From Lathyrus oleraceus (lineage: Eukaryota > Streptophyta > Magnoliopsida > Fabales > Fabaceae), in contig NC_066583.1 in assembly GCF_024323335.1 (NCBI RefSeq), forward strand, positions 277,595,416 to 277,659,415: a stretch of 64,000 nt of DNA. Reading direction: 5' to 3'. Shown piece after piece: positions 31,721-45,441 of this stretch. The notes below the pieces were generated by a model. That model did no database searches. It was not told the origin of the DNA and saw nothing but the letters and a program-made list of their open reading frames with translations. A program made the translations under genes and the position numbers. Within the stretch, counting starts at the first letter, position 1; each line of letters begins with the position of its first letter.

Positions 31721-33045
31721 CTTTTCTGTAGCGGTGTATTCGTCGCTATATGATCTATCGATTAAATCATAAGCTAAGAGATACGTTGAAATTTTCGAGT
31801 CGCCACCGCACTTTTATTTATCCAAAGGATTGGCTAAAAAGCGAACAAAAGCCTAAGAAGTTTTACACGTAGAAAACTAATAAAAAGATCAGAGAGTCTG
31901 GGTAAGGGGTAAATTACGCAATGGGAAGGTGTTAGGCACCCACTACGTCCTAGGTACTCCTAGGGAGCCCTTTTCACACTTGTTGTATAAATTGTTATTT
32001 GTTATGACATAAGTATTGTGCAAACATGATTGGGATGATAAGAAAAGAATATACAATTTTTATTATTATTGGGTTATTGGGTTCGAACGGATGAACCCGT
32101 TGCCTACGTACCTTCCATCAAAGGTAAGGATCAGAACGCCGTAGTTCGGCTAAAAGATTTCCAAAAGTGGGTTAGGTTTAATTTTAAACACAAACCCCAG
32201 GTTTTACGTTATCCACGGGAGAAAACTCAACCTTATATAAACAACAACGTCCACCATGTGAGAACAGCTTCAACTGGCCAGGGAGGGGTTAACCCTATAA
32301 TAGGCGAGGAAGACTTACAATTCAATCACTAAAGACAGAAGGTGAGATTAACATCAACCACTAAGATAAATCAAACCTATAGCTCATGTATGAAAAGATT
32401 AATGGACAAAGCCAAAACAAGTGAATGAGTGGAATTACTGATTATGATTATGAAAATGAGGTCAAAGTATGATTAAGATCAATTCAAATAAGTATTATGA
32501 AATGGATTTTGGAAAAAAGGTCAAGGACTTGAGTCCAGGTTTTTAGTTAGAAAACATGAAGATGTTTGCACAACACTTATGTCAAGTTTGAAAGATAAAG
32601 TGTGAAAAGTCTAGGACATAATGAATGATGAATGGATGAAGGATGGATAGTAAAACTCCTTAGAAGGTTCACTTCTTGAAATCATATAGCAGATGATTCA
32701 AGTGTGTCCTTTGGAATAGCAATTAATAATAACAAACAAACAAAGCAAGCAAAAGCGGATATCGGATGCCAATCAATGGTCTTATACCAATCTCCTAAAA
32801 CAGAATGGGATATCAGATGCCACTCAATGGACTTGCACTAATCTCCACAGGCAAAGAAATGAAAGCGGATACCGGATACCAATAGATGGATTTACACCAG
32901 TCTCCTAAAACAGAACAGGATATCAGATGCCACTCAATGGACTTACACCGATCTCCTCAAAAGAAAAACAAAGATGAAATATGGAAGTTAACTGCCAATC
33001 TATCTGGACTTAGGTTAACTCCACAGTATGCTCACAGGAAATCCA

Positions 33046-33349
33046 ATGCCACATCACAGGGACTTACAATGGATCCTCACATACAAGAACAAAAGCAACA
33101 ATATGATCACAGGAATGCAAATGCCAACTTACAGGGACTTATAGTTGCAACCTCTCATACAAGCAGATAAAACAAACTATGATCACAGGAAAGCAGATGC
33201 CAACTTACAGGGACTTATAACTGCAACCTCACATGCAAAACCAAACAGATCAAATTATGATCACAGGATACAGATGCCAACTTACAGGGACTTACAACTG
33301 TATCCTCACATACAAACAGATAACAGAAGATATGAGTGACCAATGAGGT
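33046..33349 (-). repeat. 75-77 bp tandem repeat in B 5' LTR
   Basis: Same array as 11727-12030, about four units, in the other LTR. Confidence 0.8.
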
Positions 33350-36300
33350 CTTACACTCTATCCTTCCATATCACAGGAGCAAATGCCAAAGCAATGGACT
33401 TACAATTGTCCTCAATGGGCAAACAACAATGATAGCATCACAAGGATAAATGAGATGATCATGCATTAATGGCAATTGATGATGATGATAAATGCATAGC
33501 ATATAAGCAAACAAGTGCATATGAAGCAATCAATCAATCAATGAATAGCAAACAGCACACTCTATAGCCAAACAATGGGGGCTCACACAAGAGGGTTTGA
33601 CTTTAAAAGTCCACTGTAATAGGTGAAGGTTGCTCTTAACCTGGCCATTGAGGGGCTCAGGTGAAGCAGATGAAAAGGAGATGAGGGGTGTGCCTCATTG
33701 CTTCAATCTCATATCAGAGAGAGCATCAAAGAAAGTGTGGGAGTTCAGAAAGTAGGAACTCTCTCCACATTATTGACTCGATTAGATCTTGGGTATTTAT
33801 CTCATTGCTTCAACCATGTAATGGGAGCAAAGAGAGGACACACTGAATAGTGGGGGATAGATTACTTATCCCTACCTTCCACCAATTGCCTTACTTGAAG
33901 GACTTTTCCTGCTTAGTACAAAATTTAAACAAACACAGGCATTGCCTCTTAAGGAGGACTTCAGACAGTTTGCCCGGTCAAATAACAGACCGGGTCTCCA
34001 GACTACATGAAGAAGAAGTAATTATACCTCAAAGCAAATGCTATAAAGCAAAGCAAGCAAGCAAGTTCAAAGAACTTAGGCAACTAAAGTACCTGCAAAA
34101 GTCAAACTTATTAGTAAACAAGTCAACAGTCAAAATCAAAAGGAAATGAACCAATAGTCACACAGTGGGACCAATTGTGCAAGGCACAAAGACTCAAGCA
34201 TATGAGTCACCTACAAAACAAATGTTAGCACATGATAAACAAACCAACTCAATCAAAATTGAAAGGTCTTTGGGGCATTGGTGCTCAACCTGAAACAAAC
34301 AGCTCAATTGTAAGCTTACAAGACCACTAGGACTAGCCTAGGGTCAAAGATGAAAGAAAAAGGTCAAGGCAGCAAGCAATATTCAATCAAAGTCAAACTC
34401 AATCATGTAGGAATCAAACACAATTGGATTCAAACTTATATCATGCATCAAGGTCATTTCATAAGCAAAAGGATGCAAAGCATGGCAAGAAAAGCATACA
34501 AAAGTCAACAGCAAAGACTTCATCCAAAAGTCAACTCAAACAAACCCAAAAATTATGAAATAAATCACACTCAATCCTAACATCTAACATAGCAAGCATG
34601 TAAAATTTCAAGGCATTTGGATGAGAGGAAGGCAGTCAATTAAAATCATGAAGTCAAACCAAATTCAAGTAAGCATGGTGAAAGTCAACAAGCATGGGTC
34701 AACTTCAAAAAATCATATCAATTTGAAAACAGAAGAGAAATGAATGAGATTAACACCAATGCAAAGCTTGAGATGTCTAGTTATCACATATGAAATTTCA
34801 TGGTCATGTGATAAGATTTGAGAATTTCATAAAGGATTTGGCAAGGCATAGCACAAAAAATCAACAAATGACCACATATGGAAGAAAATTCTCAATTAAA
34901 TGGAAAACAGCAAGATTAATTCCAAGAAAATTCATACATGAACTAGACATACAAGGGATCATTCATGCAAAATTTGGAGTGATTTGGATAAGAGGAAGCA
35001 TGTGAACAAAAATTGGAAAAAATACATGATCATGGCATAGCACCAAATGTAACACATAACTTCAGAAAATCATAAGTCTCAATCCACAAATGATAAATGC
35101 ACAAACTTTATATGGAAATGAAGGTCAATGTGTCTAGTTTCACCACAAAAAATTTCAAGTTCATTGGATGCAACATGAGAATTTCACAATTGAAATGGCA
35201 CAATGTATCATCTTGGCGTACATGTCAAGAAAATAATTATCAATTAAAAACCAGCCAATGGAAAATTAATTAAAATTCACCATAAACTAGTAGACATCTT
35301 TGTGATCATCATGCAAAAAATTTCATAATTTTTGAGTGAAAATTGAATGAGAAATGAATTGTTTAAGTTGAGTGAATAATTGGAACAAGTATGAACAAGA
35401 GCATGGTCAAACAAGGTCAACAAAATGGCAATTGTAATATTCAACTCACTTAACCAAAACGCACAGCATAAGCAGGACACGGGAAATGTTCCTATTGGCT
35501 GTTGCCAATGGAACAGTGAACTTGGCCAATGGAGTTCAAATTCTGTTTTGGAAAAGCCCTAGGGTTTAAGCAGTATGGCCAAGGCAAGCAAACAGCAATT
35601 GTTTTCCAAACAGCACCAACCATTGTCAACAAATAAACATGGCAAGCACAATTCAAAGGATTTCTGGGCAGTTCAAAAATAGCAAACAGCAGGGCATTCA
35701 TGTCAACCTCATGCAAGTTCATCAATCATCAAACAAATTTCGAATAACACTCATAACAGCATGTCAACAACTAACATCATGCAACCTCAAAGCACAAACA
35801 AGTGAAGCACAAACTCATGCAAATTTCTGGGCAAGGCAGGTTGCAAACAGCAGTATATGTTCAACATTGTCATGTAATTATCATAACAGCATCAAGCAAA
35901 CAGCAATAGTCATGATCATCATCGAACCAAACAAAACAACAGCAATGTAGCATAGCATAACAGCATTCATCATTATCATGTTATCCAACAAACAAACAAC
36001 AGCCAATGTTCATGCAGCATTAAGGTGGTAGCAAGGTTAATTATGACATGAACAACAAGGCAAACACAAGCAGGAGAAGTTATGGGCATGGTTTGGTTGT
36101 AGCAGCATCAATTTCATCTTCATGTTCATTATTAGCATCAAACAGGTTTTGAGCAAAATCACTCAATGGCAAGGCATATGAACATCAAGCAAACATTAAC
36201 CAATCAACCAAACAAACATAAATCATGGAAATCCTGGACAGGGTAAGTTCAAGACATCAAGGCAATGGTTTCATCATCATAGCAATAGGACATGGAAATC

Positions 36301-37859
36301 AATTCATAACCAATTGAAACTCAGCATAGCAGTACATGTTCTTCAACATCAAAATGACTTAGCACAAACATACATCATCATGGATTTAGCAAGCAGGGTT
36401 CATGTAACCAACATTGAAGTCATGGCAAGTTTCGAAACAGCAGCATGGTATAGCAGCAACAGCAACATGGTTCATCACCAAGCACACATTCATCATCATT
36501 TATCAACCAACCAAATAAACAACAGCATGGTATGGGTGAGGTTTATGCAGTAAGCAGGTTGACAGCATACAACAATCAAATGGATTTTAGGCAGTGTTTA
36601 TAAGGTTCAAAACAGCATAATGTGTTTATCAAAATCATCCTCAATTGAAGTTCCAACCAACAAGCGAACAAACAACAGCAGGGCAATGCATAGCAGTGGT
36701 ATGTCAAATTCAATAGCAGACCAAACACAATGTAATAGCATAGCCATGAAATCAATCACATAATCACCAACAATAACATCAGCCAAACTAGTGCATACAT
36801 AAAGTCATGATTTATGGAAAGGACCAAGGTTTCAACTACAGCAGCATTGGGATTTCACATGGCAACAGCATTCAAGCTCATCATTAACTCGACAAACCCA
36901 TAAACAGCACCAAGAAAACAACATGGCAATAATAATGCTCTTCAATGCAAACATGTTATACACAACAAGACCAAGACACACAATCAGCACAGCATTCAAG
37001 CATCATTCCCAAGCTCAATATCAATTGAAATTCGAACAAGGCAACAACAGCAGCAAATAATCAACCATGAACAAAATAAAACTAACCAGCCTCAATGCTT
37101 ATGCTACAACTAACAGCAACTAACATCATTCAACAACAGCATAAGCACAATCATGGGGGATTTCATAGGCAGAGTTCTAGGTTCAAGCATGAACAGCATA
37201 CACATTCATCATCAATAATTTGAATTTTCAATGATATTTCCAGAAATTAAAAACACACACATAAAGATGCTCAGCATGGCAAGGTGAATGAGAAACCAAC
37301 ATCAATTTTCAACCAAACATGTTGTGTACCAGGAATCGAGCAAAACATCATATGAGCACCAAACTTATTTTTCAGATTTCTTGGCCAAAACACAACCAAA
37401 TCAAGCATGCTTTAGTTCATTAGAAACAGCTCAAAAAGATCTTTCAGAAGTACATCATGGCATGGCAAAAGAAGGGGTTCGAAAACTTACTTAGTTTTGA
37501 AGCAACTCAAGATACAGTGAGGTATTGATGGTATTGTGTTGAAACAGATGGTCCTTGAGCTTTGTAGTGCTGGATAATGATGCTTTTCTAGCTCGAGAAT
37601 ACTTGGAACCCTTCAAATCTCAAGTTGCCATTTCATGTACATGAGGAAAACAGAGTGAGAAGATGGCTGTGATGGTGATGAGTAACGCTTGAATGAGCTT
37701 CCCAATACTGTCTAGGTCATGGAACAATGAAGGTTGTTCAGGATTTTTTTTGGTGGTTTGTGCAGGAATCTCGAAAATGTCAAAATGCAAGAAGGAATGA
37801 AGTCAGGAATTTCTGTGTGTAGGCTCTGAAAACTAGGGTTGAAATGTCAGGAAAATGCC

Positions 37860-37869
37860 CTTATATGTG
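37860..37869 (-). promoter_or_regulatory. Putative TATA box of B 5' LTR
   Basis: Minus strand CACATATAAG, about 1.46 kb from the LTR start. This is the copy that would drive the full-length transcript; R would then begin near 37830. Confidence 0.55.
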
Positions 37870-39332
37870 GCTGTTTAGAGTTGGTTTAAGAGATGCTTAA
37901 TCCTACTTATGTTAAAACAACCAAATGCACATTTTGCTAATTGTGGAACAAGTGAATGAGGAGGTGTATGAGCTGCTCGATTATGGGCTTGGACAGGCTG
38001 TACAGACTTATGTAAAATGCTGCTTTGGTTGTACATGTGAAAAGCTGTACTGGCTTTGCTTCAATGAATCCAAAATGCATTTTGCCAAGTTTGTATATAA
38101 GTGGAAATGGGGTGTGTTTTTTTTGCTGTGAATGGGCCTGCAATCAGGCTGCTAGCAGACCATGTTTTGCTGTTTTTGGTTGTACAGAAAATGCTGTATG
38201 TGTTTTGTTTGTGTACTTCCTTTTTTGCAACAAATGCCAAATTTGCATTTTGATTCAAAATGATGATGGAATGATGGTATGGACATGGTTTTGGAATTGG
38301 AACAAGTCACAAATGTGATATGGAACATTTCCCAATTGACCAAATCAATAAAAAGTCAAAAACTCAAAAAGTCAAAGTTTGGTCAAACTTTGAATTTAAA
38401 TGAAAAAGGTCCAAAAATGCCATTTTGAAGGGTGAGGTTTTAGGTCATGAAATTTATATTTTTGGAAAGAGGATGAAAAATGTGGTTTGTAGGAAAAAAC
38501 CCCACCAAATTTGGCCTTATGGTTTGAGAGATATGGCTTGTTGAAGTTCAAAAATTGATGAAAATGATTTGATCATATCTTGACAACCACACATGGGATT
38601 TTGATGTTCTTGGACTTTTTGAAAATGGGAAGACAAGATCTTCAACTTTCATGTTGGGCAAAAAATCATTTGAAGCTTGTATCATGATGTAAGTTTAAGA
38701 TCAAGAAGTTTCCATTTTTGGCAGTTGAAATTACAGGTCCACTTTCTATTTCTGGAAAAATTTCTGATTGGCTTGATTTTCTTCCATGATGAGGCTGAAC
38801 ATGATAGATGAGGCTTATACAAGCATGAATGAACTCCTTCAGATCAATTCTATCCATCAAATCTCTGATTAAATCAACTGTTGACCAAGTTTGACTTTCT
38901 GTTGACTTTTCTAGGGTTTTGAATGATTGAACTTCTTCTGATGATTTCAAAACCCTAATTCCTTGAGAACTTGTCTTCAAATGATGTCTCAAGATATATG
39001 AACCTTTGATTATTGATCATGATGCCCAAATTCCACAAGAATGGCCATCATCCATTGCTTTGACTAATCAATGACTGACTTTGACCTAATTGCTGATGAT
39101 TGCTTCAACTGCAAGCAAAAAGATTAGACTGACAATATTTTTGTACTTTTTGAATGATAAACATATGAAAGCAAAGATATACAAATGCAGAGTATGCTTG
39201 GTGATCAAGAAACAAACCTACAAGGCAAACCAACCCACCAGGAGGGGACAAAGGCATGCAATGATCCTTGAGGTTATGATATGAATGATATGGGCCATGA
39301 GGGATCTTAGGGCCCAAAATTGGGGTCTTACA

Positions 39333-39337
39333 CTAGG
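39333..39337. repeat. Target site duplication of B, right copy (CTAGG)
   Basis: CTAGG immediately after B; A's 5' LTR resumes with ACACTTTGGGTGC as in A's 3' LTR (CCCTTTGGGTGC). Confidence 0.93.
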
Positions 39338-39550
39338 ACACTTTGGGTGCTAACACCTTCCCTCTGTGTAACCAACCCCCTTACCTGTACTCTATGACAT
39401 TTTATTAGTTTTGATTTGAAAACTTCTCACTTTTGGGTTTTGTTCGTACTTTTTCCCTTTTCCCTTGGAAACAATAAAAGCGCGGTGGCGACTCTTGTTA
39501 TTTGATCTCTAGCTTATCCATAGCTTGATGATCATGAATTTACCGCTACA
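39338..39550 (+). repeat. Element A: 5' LTR, last 213 bp
   Basis: Continues the LTR interrupted at 10405. Contains AATAAA at 39473-39478, the primer-site echo TGGCGACTC at 39486-39494, and the terminus CCGCTACA. Nearly identical to 56188-56400. Confidence 0.92.
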
Positions 39551-39559
39551 GAAATTAAG

Positions 39560-39577
39560 TGGCGACTCTGCTGGGGA
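39560..39577 (+). other. Primer binding site of A
   Basis: TGGCGACTCTGCTGGGGA, starting nine bases after the 5' LTR end; identical to B's site (spacer six bases in B). Confidence 0.85.
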
Positions 39578-40421
39578 CTAGTCTCCAGTGGGTTTAGCCT
39601 GCTTTTTGTGTGTATATATTTGTATATATGTGATGTTTGTATATATGTATGTGTGATATAATCTGATTGTTGTGCTTGGTGATCTCTGAGTGGTGAGATA
39701 AGTTCTAACCTGAACTTGAGTGCAATTAAGATAGGAGGATGGTATAGTCATGTTCGACTTGTGTGGAGTAGTCCTTAACAAGTTGGCTTGAGATCCATCT
39801 GCTCAGTGGAGACTCTTTTGGATTTGGAAATGTCACACAAGTATTTATGGTTAGGCATTACTATCTCTAATTTGGGTTCGAGAAGCTGAGGACCATAGAA
39901 GATTTACCCCCTCTTGGCCTATTTAGGACGTAGTGCGGAAACTGTTCAAGTGTAGACTTGATAACAGTTGTTACACGATACTACACTCAGACGAGTTTCT
40001 CTTGAGAATATTATGGGTCGATGAGTCAGTCATCTTAACCTATAATATCCGATAGATGGAATTAAGACTCTGGGAACTTTTTAGAACATGATCTACAGGT
40101 TTTTATCCTTAGTTCACTCCTTTGGGATGGTTCTTACCCAGACTCCATGCTCGTGACTTACAACAAACCCTTGATTCTTGGTTGATCCAATCAAGTCTTG
40201 TCAATATCAATGGAATTTGGGTGTTGATAAGGTGTAAACCATAATCCACCAAAATGGATGATTGATCTTGACAATGACTTGATTCATCCCTTGACCTTTG
40301 TTTGCCTTGTGTGTGATCCCTTATTTGTGATTGTTGCATTCATGCATTCATGCACATCATAACATTCATCACATGAAAATTTTCAAGGAACTAAGGTGTC
40401 ATTTGCAAATATTTTCAGACC
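39578..40421 (+). other. 5' leader of element A
   Basis: About 840 bp with no conserved ORF. Related to B's leader on the opposite strand, for example the CACCAAAATGGATGATTGA and CATTCATGCATTCATGCA segments. Confidence 0.7.
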
Positions 40422-41847
40422 ATGGATTGTGGACGAAGGAACACTAAGAAGTACAGTTTCAGATGTCCAGATTTGAAAGAGTTAAGGATGCTAACATCTT
40501 TTGTATTAGATCCCTTGGACTTTAAACAACGTCATGGGAAGCTATTGCTTATCTTGTCTGCTGATGTGGTTGAAGGACTCTTGAGTGTATTGGTGCAGTT
40601 CTATGATCCTCTCTACCGTTGCTTCACTTTCCCAGATTTTTAGCTTGTGCCTACATTGGAGGAGTATTCTCATCTTTTGGGGATACCTGTTTCTAGCAAG
40701 GTACCTTTTAGTGGATTGGAATAAATTCCCAGATCCCATCTTATTGCTGAAGCTCCTCACCAAGGAAGCTACTGCCTTTGCTCAATCCGGTAGTGTGGAT
40801 GCTTTTGAAGCTATCTTTGTGTTGCTCATCTATGGATTAGCTTTGTTCCCTAACATTGACGGTTTTATTGATGTTAACACCATTAGACTTTTCTTGGTTG
40901 CGAATCCTGTGCCTACTTTGTTGGGTGATATGTATTTCTCTTTGCATCTAAGGAATTCTAATGGTGGTGGAACTATTGTCTGTTGCATTCCTCTTCTGTA
41001 CAAGTGGTTTAATCCGCACTTGCCTCAAACACCTGCTTTTGTGGAGAACAAACAATGTCTAAGATGGTCTCAGAGACTTATGTCTCTCACTAATGATGAT
41101 ATAGTTTGGTATGATCCGTCTTTGAGCAGTTTGGAGAGTATTTATAGTTGTGGTGAATTCTCTAATGTGCCTCTCATTGGTACACAAGGAGGAATTAACT
41201 ACAACCCTGCTTTGGCTCGTCGTCAACTTGGGTTCCCCTTGAGAGACAAACCTAATAACACTCTGTTAGAAGGTCTTTTCTATCAAGAGGGTAAAGATCC
41301 CTAACATTTGAAGCAGAAGATTGTGCATGCTTGGTATAATATGCATAGGAAAGGAAGATCCGAGTTTGGTCTGCGCAATTGTGTATTTTTGGAAGCTTAC
41401 ACTCTTTGGGTGAAGAAGAGAGCTTTGGAGCTAAAGATGCCTTATCCTTGTGAAAGACCTATGTCTATGGTTGTGGTTGGGCCATTAACTCTCCCTAACC
41501 AAGATGTAGAGGAGTTGGAAGACGCGCTCTCCAAGATGAAGCAAGAGAAGGATATGTGGGAAGAGCGTTTCCGCGCCTTTAGCAAGAGGCATGAAGAGTT
41601 GCAGTTGGAGTCTAAGGACAAAGATGCACTTATTGAGCTACTTGAAGACCGAGTGACGAAGAGACAGAGAGAGCCAGAGGTTTCATCTTCTAGCATGCCT
41701 CAGTCTTCCGTTGCTTGGAAGAAGATTGTTGATTAGCTTGTCCTCGAGAAGACTCGGACGAAGGCTTCTTTTGAGACCGAGATTCGTCGCATTCGAAGGA
41801 AGTACGCGTCTTCAGCCAGATCTTCTGATGTTGTTAGGCTTCCTTAG
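40422..41847 (+). pseudogene. ORF1 of element A, broken
   Basis: Starts at ATG 40422 (KKYSFRCPDLKELRMLTSFVLDPLDF) and follows B's ORF1 to the TAG at 41845-41847. Damage: in-frame stop at 40641-40643; loss of about 30 codons and a frame change near 40725, where B encodes the stretch after PFSGLE; stops at 41302-41304 and 41734-41736. The middle (IFVLLIYGLALFPN, LPLLYKWFNPHLPQ) and the C-terminal charged coiled-coil segment remain readable. Cannot make the full protein. Confidence 0.85.
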
Positions 41848-42160
41848 GATGACTAGTCTCCTTTTCTTTTGTATTTTTCATTTGGTTTCTGAAATTGTAC
41901 TCAGTGTAATTCTTCCAATTATATAAATGAAAAGAGTTTTTTTTTGTCATATAAAAATTATTGCAATTGTTGATATATATATATGTTTGCAAATGATATA
42001 GTAAGTTCCTTGAAAACCAAAATAAATCAACAAGCATTGCATTTCATGCATCATTTGCATAAGCAGGTTTCTCTTTCGCTTGATGTCTCATTGGTGTTTC
42101 TTTTGTGCTTTAGCTAAGCTGACTCATCGGTACAACACCCGCGCTAATCATCTCAGAATT
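41848..42160 (+). other. Spacer between ORF1 and gag (A)
   Basis: About 310 bp, no gene seen. The end reads AKLTHRYNTR in the gag frame after a TTTAG, parallel to B. Confidence 0.5.
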
Positions 42161-45100
42161 ATGGAGCATCTAGAGCAAGAGAACAGAGAGCTGAAGGACA
42201 AGATCGCCCGCCTGACTGCCTTGATGGAGTCAGTTCTTCCTGCTCAGAGTCAATCTTCTCTAATGCCTGCAACTCCTCCCGCGAGGACAGTTATTTGAGA
42301 GGTGGCTACCTCTACCATGCCTGTTGCTACCGCTCATTTTGCGCCCACTATGCCTGCCGGATTCCCATGGGGAATGTCGTCCAACTTTATGCCTGAAGGG
42401 TTTTCCCCTACCTTTTCTTCCATGCCGGCATCTAGCCCGGTCATGTCCGTGCCACCTCCCATTATGCACACCTTACTTCGTGTAAAGGGCACCATTCATC
42501 ACTCCGAGTCGTCTAAGGGTCCGGATGTCTACGAGAAAATGGATGAAATGAAGGATCAGTTTCTTGAGCTGTGCAAGAAAATGAAGATATTGAGGGGTAG
42601 GGATTTGTTTGGAAAGAGTGTTGATGAGTTATGTTTAGTACCCAACGTCAAGATCCCGGTGAAGTTCAAAGTTCTTGACTTTGAAAAGTATAAAGGGAAC
42701 ACTTGTCCGTCAGCTATCTAGTGATGTATGCTCGCAAGATGTCTACTCAAACCGATAATAATCAACTGTTGATTCATTATTTCCAAGACAGTTTGACCGG
42801 TGTTGCACTCCGTTGGTATATGGGGTTGGATAGTGCTAGCATTCCAACTTTCAACGACATGGGAGAGGCTTTTGTTAAGCAGTATAAGTACAACATGGAC
42901 ATGGCTCCTGATAGAGACCAACTGAGGTCTATGTCTCAGAAAGATAATGAGACTTTTAAAGAGTATGCGCAGAGATGGAGGGAATTGGCTTCCCAGATCA
43001 CTCTTCCTTCGGAGGAAAAAGAGATGACAAAAATCTTTCTAAAGACCCTGAGTTCATTTTATTATGAACGAATGATTGCTAGTGCCCCCAGTGACTTTAC
43101 CGAAATGGTAAACATGGGGATGAGGCTTGAGGAAGGAGTCCGAGAGGGACGTTTGTCAAAAGATGAGGCATCAACGAGTAAGAGATATGGCAGTAGTTTT
43201 AGCAAGAAGAAGGACAATGAAGCGAATGCAATAAATAGTGGGAGGCATAGGAGGCCTCAGATCAGAAGGAATCCAACATCCCGTCAACAACACCATCAAG
43301 TATCTTCCGTTATTCCGGTATTTTCTAATCAACAATCAACACTAGTTCAACAATCACAACATCAACAACAACAACCACAACAACGAGCAAACACCTACAA
43401 CAACAACAATACCAAAAACAATTATCATCATCAACAAAACTTTGAGAGGAAGAAGGTCTATATCGACCCGATTCCTATGTCTTATACAGAATTGTATCCA
43501 TCCGTGGCTCTCAAGAACCTGATTCAACCAAGAAACCCACCGCCGATTCCAGAACCACTTCCTTGGTGGTAAAAACCTGAGCTCCGTTGTGCTTTTCATC
43601 AAGGAGCACCCATACATGATATTGAGAATTGCTATCCGCTCAAGTATGAGGTTCAGAAGTTGATGAAGAGTGGAATGGTGTCCTTCGAGGACCGTGAGCC
43701 AAATGTGAAAGCAAATCTGTTGCCCGCCCATGGGAACTCTTCTGTGAATAGGGTGGATGGTTGTCCTGGAGAGTTTAAAGTTTTTGATGTGCGCTTTACC
43801 CGAAGATCCTTGGTGCAGATGCATAAGGATATTTATTTGGTAAGTGATTGTGAGCATGACCATGATGGTTGTACTGCTTGTAGTGTTAACCCGAGGGGTT
43901 GCGAAGTTGTGAAAAGGGACATCTAGCGATTGATGGATGAAGGCATGATTCATATTGTTCAATCCTGCCATGTAGATGACGATGTCGATGTCATAGTGAC
44001 CATTTTCAAGTAGCTAGAGAGGTTGGTAATTCAGTACGACAACAATAACAATAATAGTGTCAGCAATAGATCAGTATCACCGTTGGTTATACGGTTAGCG
44101 GGTCCAGTCCCGTGTTCATCTGATAAGGCTGTACCGTATCAGTATAATGCTACAATGATAGAAGGTGGTCAAGAGGTCCCGTTACCTACGACTAGTTCAG
44201 TGGTGAGCGTTGCTGATGTTACCAAGGTGACCCGTAATGGTCGAGTGTTTGGGCCGGTGCTCCCAAAGGACAAGGAAGAATTAGTTATGAGTAAGAAGGT
44301 AGAAGTGCCTATTGTAGATCCAGTTGGTGTTTCAAAAGGTAAGTCTGGTGAATCCAGCAATGCGAAGGCCAACGATGATGATGAGGTACTTCGGTTAATC
44401 AAAAGGAGTGAGTTCAATGTGGTGGAGCAGCTGCTCCAAACCCCCTAAAAAATCTCAGTGTTGTCTCTGCTCATGAATTCTGAAGCACACAGAGAAGCAC
44501 TGCAGAGAGTTCTAGAACAAGCTTTTGTAGAACATGATGTTACAGTAGACCAATTCAATCATAACATGGCTAACATCACTCCTTGCAATTATATTAGCTT
44601 CTGTGATGAAGAACTCCCTGAGGAGGGAAGGAATCATAACTTGGCTTTGCATATCTCCATGAATTGCAAAGAGGATGCTTTATCAAATGTGCTTGTTGAC
44701 ACCAGGTCGTCGCTAAATGTACTTCCGAAGTCAACTCTGTCAAAGCTATATTATCAAGGAGCGCCCATGCGGTATAGTGCTGTAATCGTCAAGGCCTTTG
44801 ATGGTTCGCGCAAAACAGTTATTGGTGAAGTGGACCTTCCAGTTAAGATAGGTCCGAGTGATTTTTAGATTACTTTTCAAGTAATGAATATCTACTCGGC
44901 CTACAGTTGCTTATTGGGGAGGCCATGGATCCATGAGGCAGGAGCTGTTACTTCAACTTTGCATCAGAAGCTCAAATTTGTGAAGAATGGGAAGCTTGTG
45001 GTTATTGTTGGAGAGAAGACGCTGTTGGTTAGCCATTTGTCATCTTTCTCTTATGTTGAAGCCGAGGATGAGGTTGGAACTCCGTTCCAAGCCTTATCTA

Positions 45101-45441
45101 TTGCTGCTGAAAAGAGAGTTGGGGCACCTATGTCCTCATTGAAAGATGCTAAGAAGATTGTGGAAAAAGGCAATGTTGATCAGTGGGGGCGTATGGTAGA
45201 GGTCTCCGACAACAAAGGCAAAACCGGTTTGGGGTTCCAGAAAGGTTCATCAACTGCAAGGATTGAAGATATGCAACTTAGCTTCCATAGCGAAGGGTTC
45301 ATTCATGGCTATTAACAACACTTAGCTGCTGTGCTAGAGGATGACGAAGAGGAAGACTGCACCAATTTTGTGACGCATGGAAAGGCTTGCAACAATTGGA
45401 CTGCTGTTGATATTCTTGTTATTTTGCATCGATCTAAGTAA
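42161..45441 (+). pseudogene. gag-pro: Gag-protease of element A, broken
   Basis: Starts at ATG 42161 (MEHLEQE). Same order as B: proline-rich part, gag core (LRWYMGLDS), Q/H-rich linker, zinc-knuckle-like motif (with GH changed to IH), H/C cluster (HDHDGCTACSVNPRGC), protease. Damage: stops at 42296-42298, 43570-43572, 43924-43926, 44011-44013, 44446-44448, 44866-44868 and 45313-45315, and a single-base frameshift near 42717. The protease active site reads DTR rather than DTG (G to A at about 44704), so even that domain is dead. Several stops are C to T changes of CAG or CAA codons still present in B. Confidence 0.9.

Larger units (their letters stand above)
10406..39332 (-). mobile_element. 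Element B: 28.9-kb Ogre-like retrotransposon, very young and nearly intact
   Basis: Minus-strand element inserted in A's 5' LTR, bounded by TG...CA ends and a perfect CTAGG duplication. Order on the minus strand: 5' LTR (39332-31727), primer site (31720-31703), leader, ORF1, gag-protease, intron, pol, three hairpins, a 3.7-kb hairpin-rich 3' region, purine tract, 3' LTR (18012-10406). Reading the LTRs side by side I found about five substitutions and three 1-bp indels in 7.6 kb, so insertion was recent. ORF1 and gag-pro are open; pol has one frameshift. The length exceeds the 22-25 kb usually given for Ogre because of the 7.6-kb LTRs. Confidence 0.95.
31727..39332 (-). repeat. Element B: 5' LTR (7,606 bp)
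   Basis: Direct repeat of 10406-18012 at an offset of 21,319-21,321. Minus-strand start at 39332, end at 31727. Contains the promoter (TATA at about 37860-37869), poly(A) signal (31813-31818), primer-site echo (31797-31805) and the 75-bp tandem array (about 33046-33349). Visible differences from the other LTR include substitutions near 34446, 34766, 36482, 36572 and 38429. Confidence 0.95.

Noticed and set aside
10401..39337. The two 7.6-kb repeats as a segmental duplication
   Set aside because: TG...CA ends, primer site, polypurine tract and 5-bp target duplication show they are LTRs of one element.
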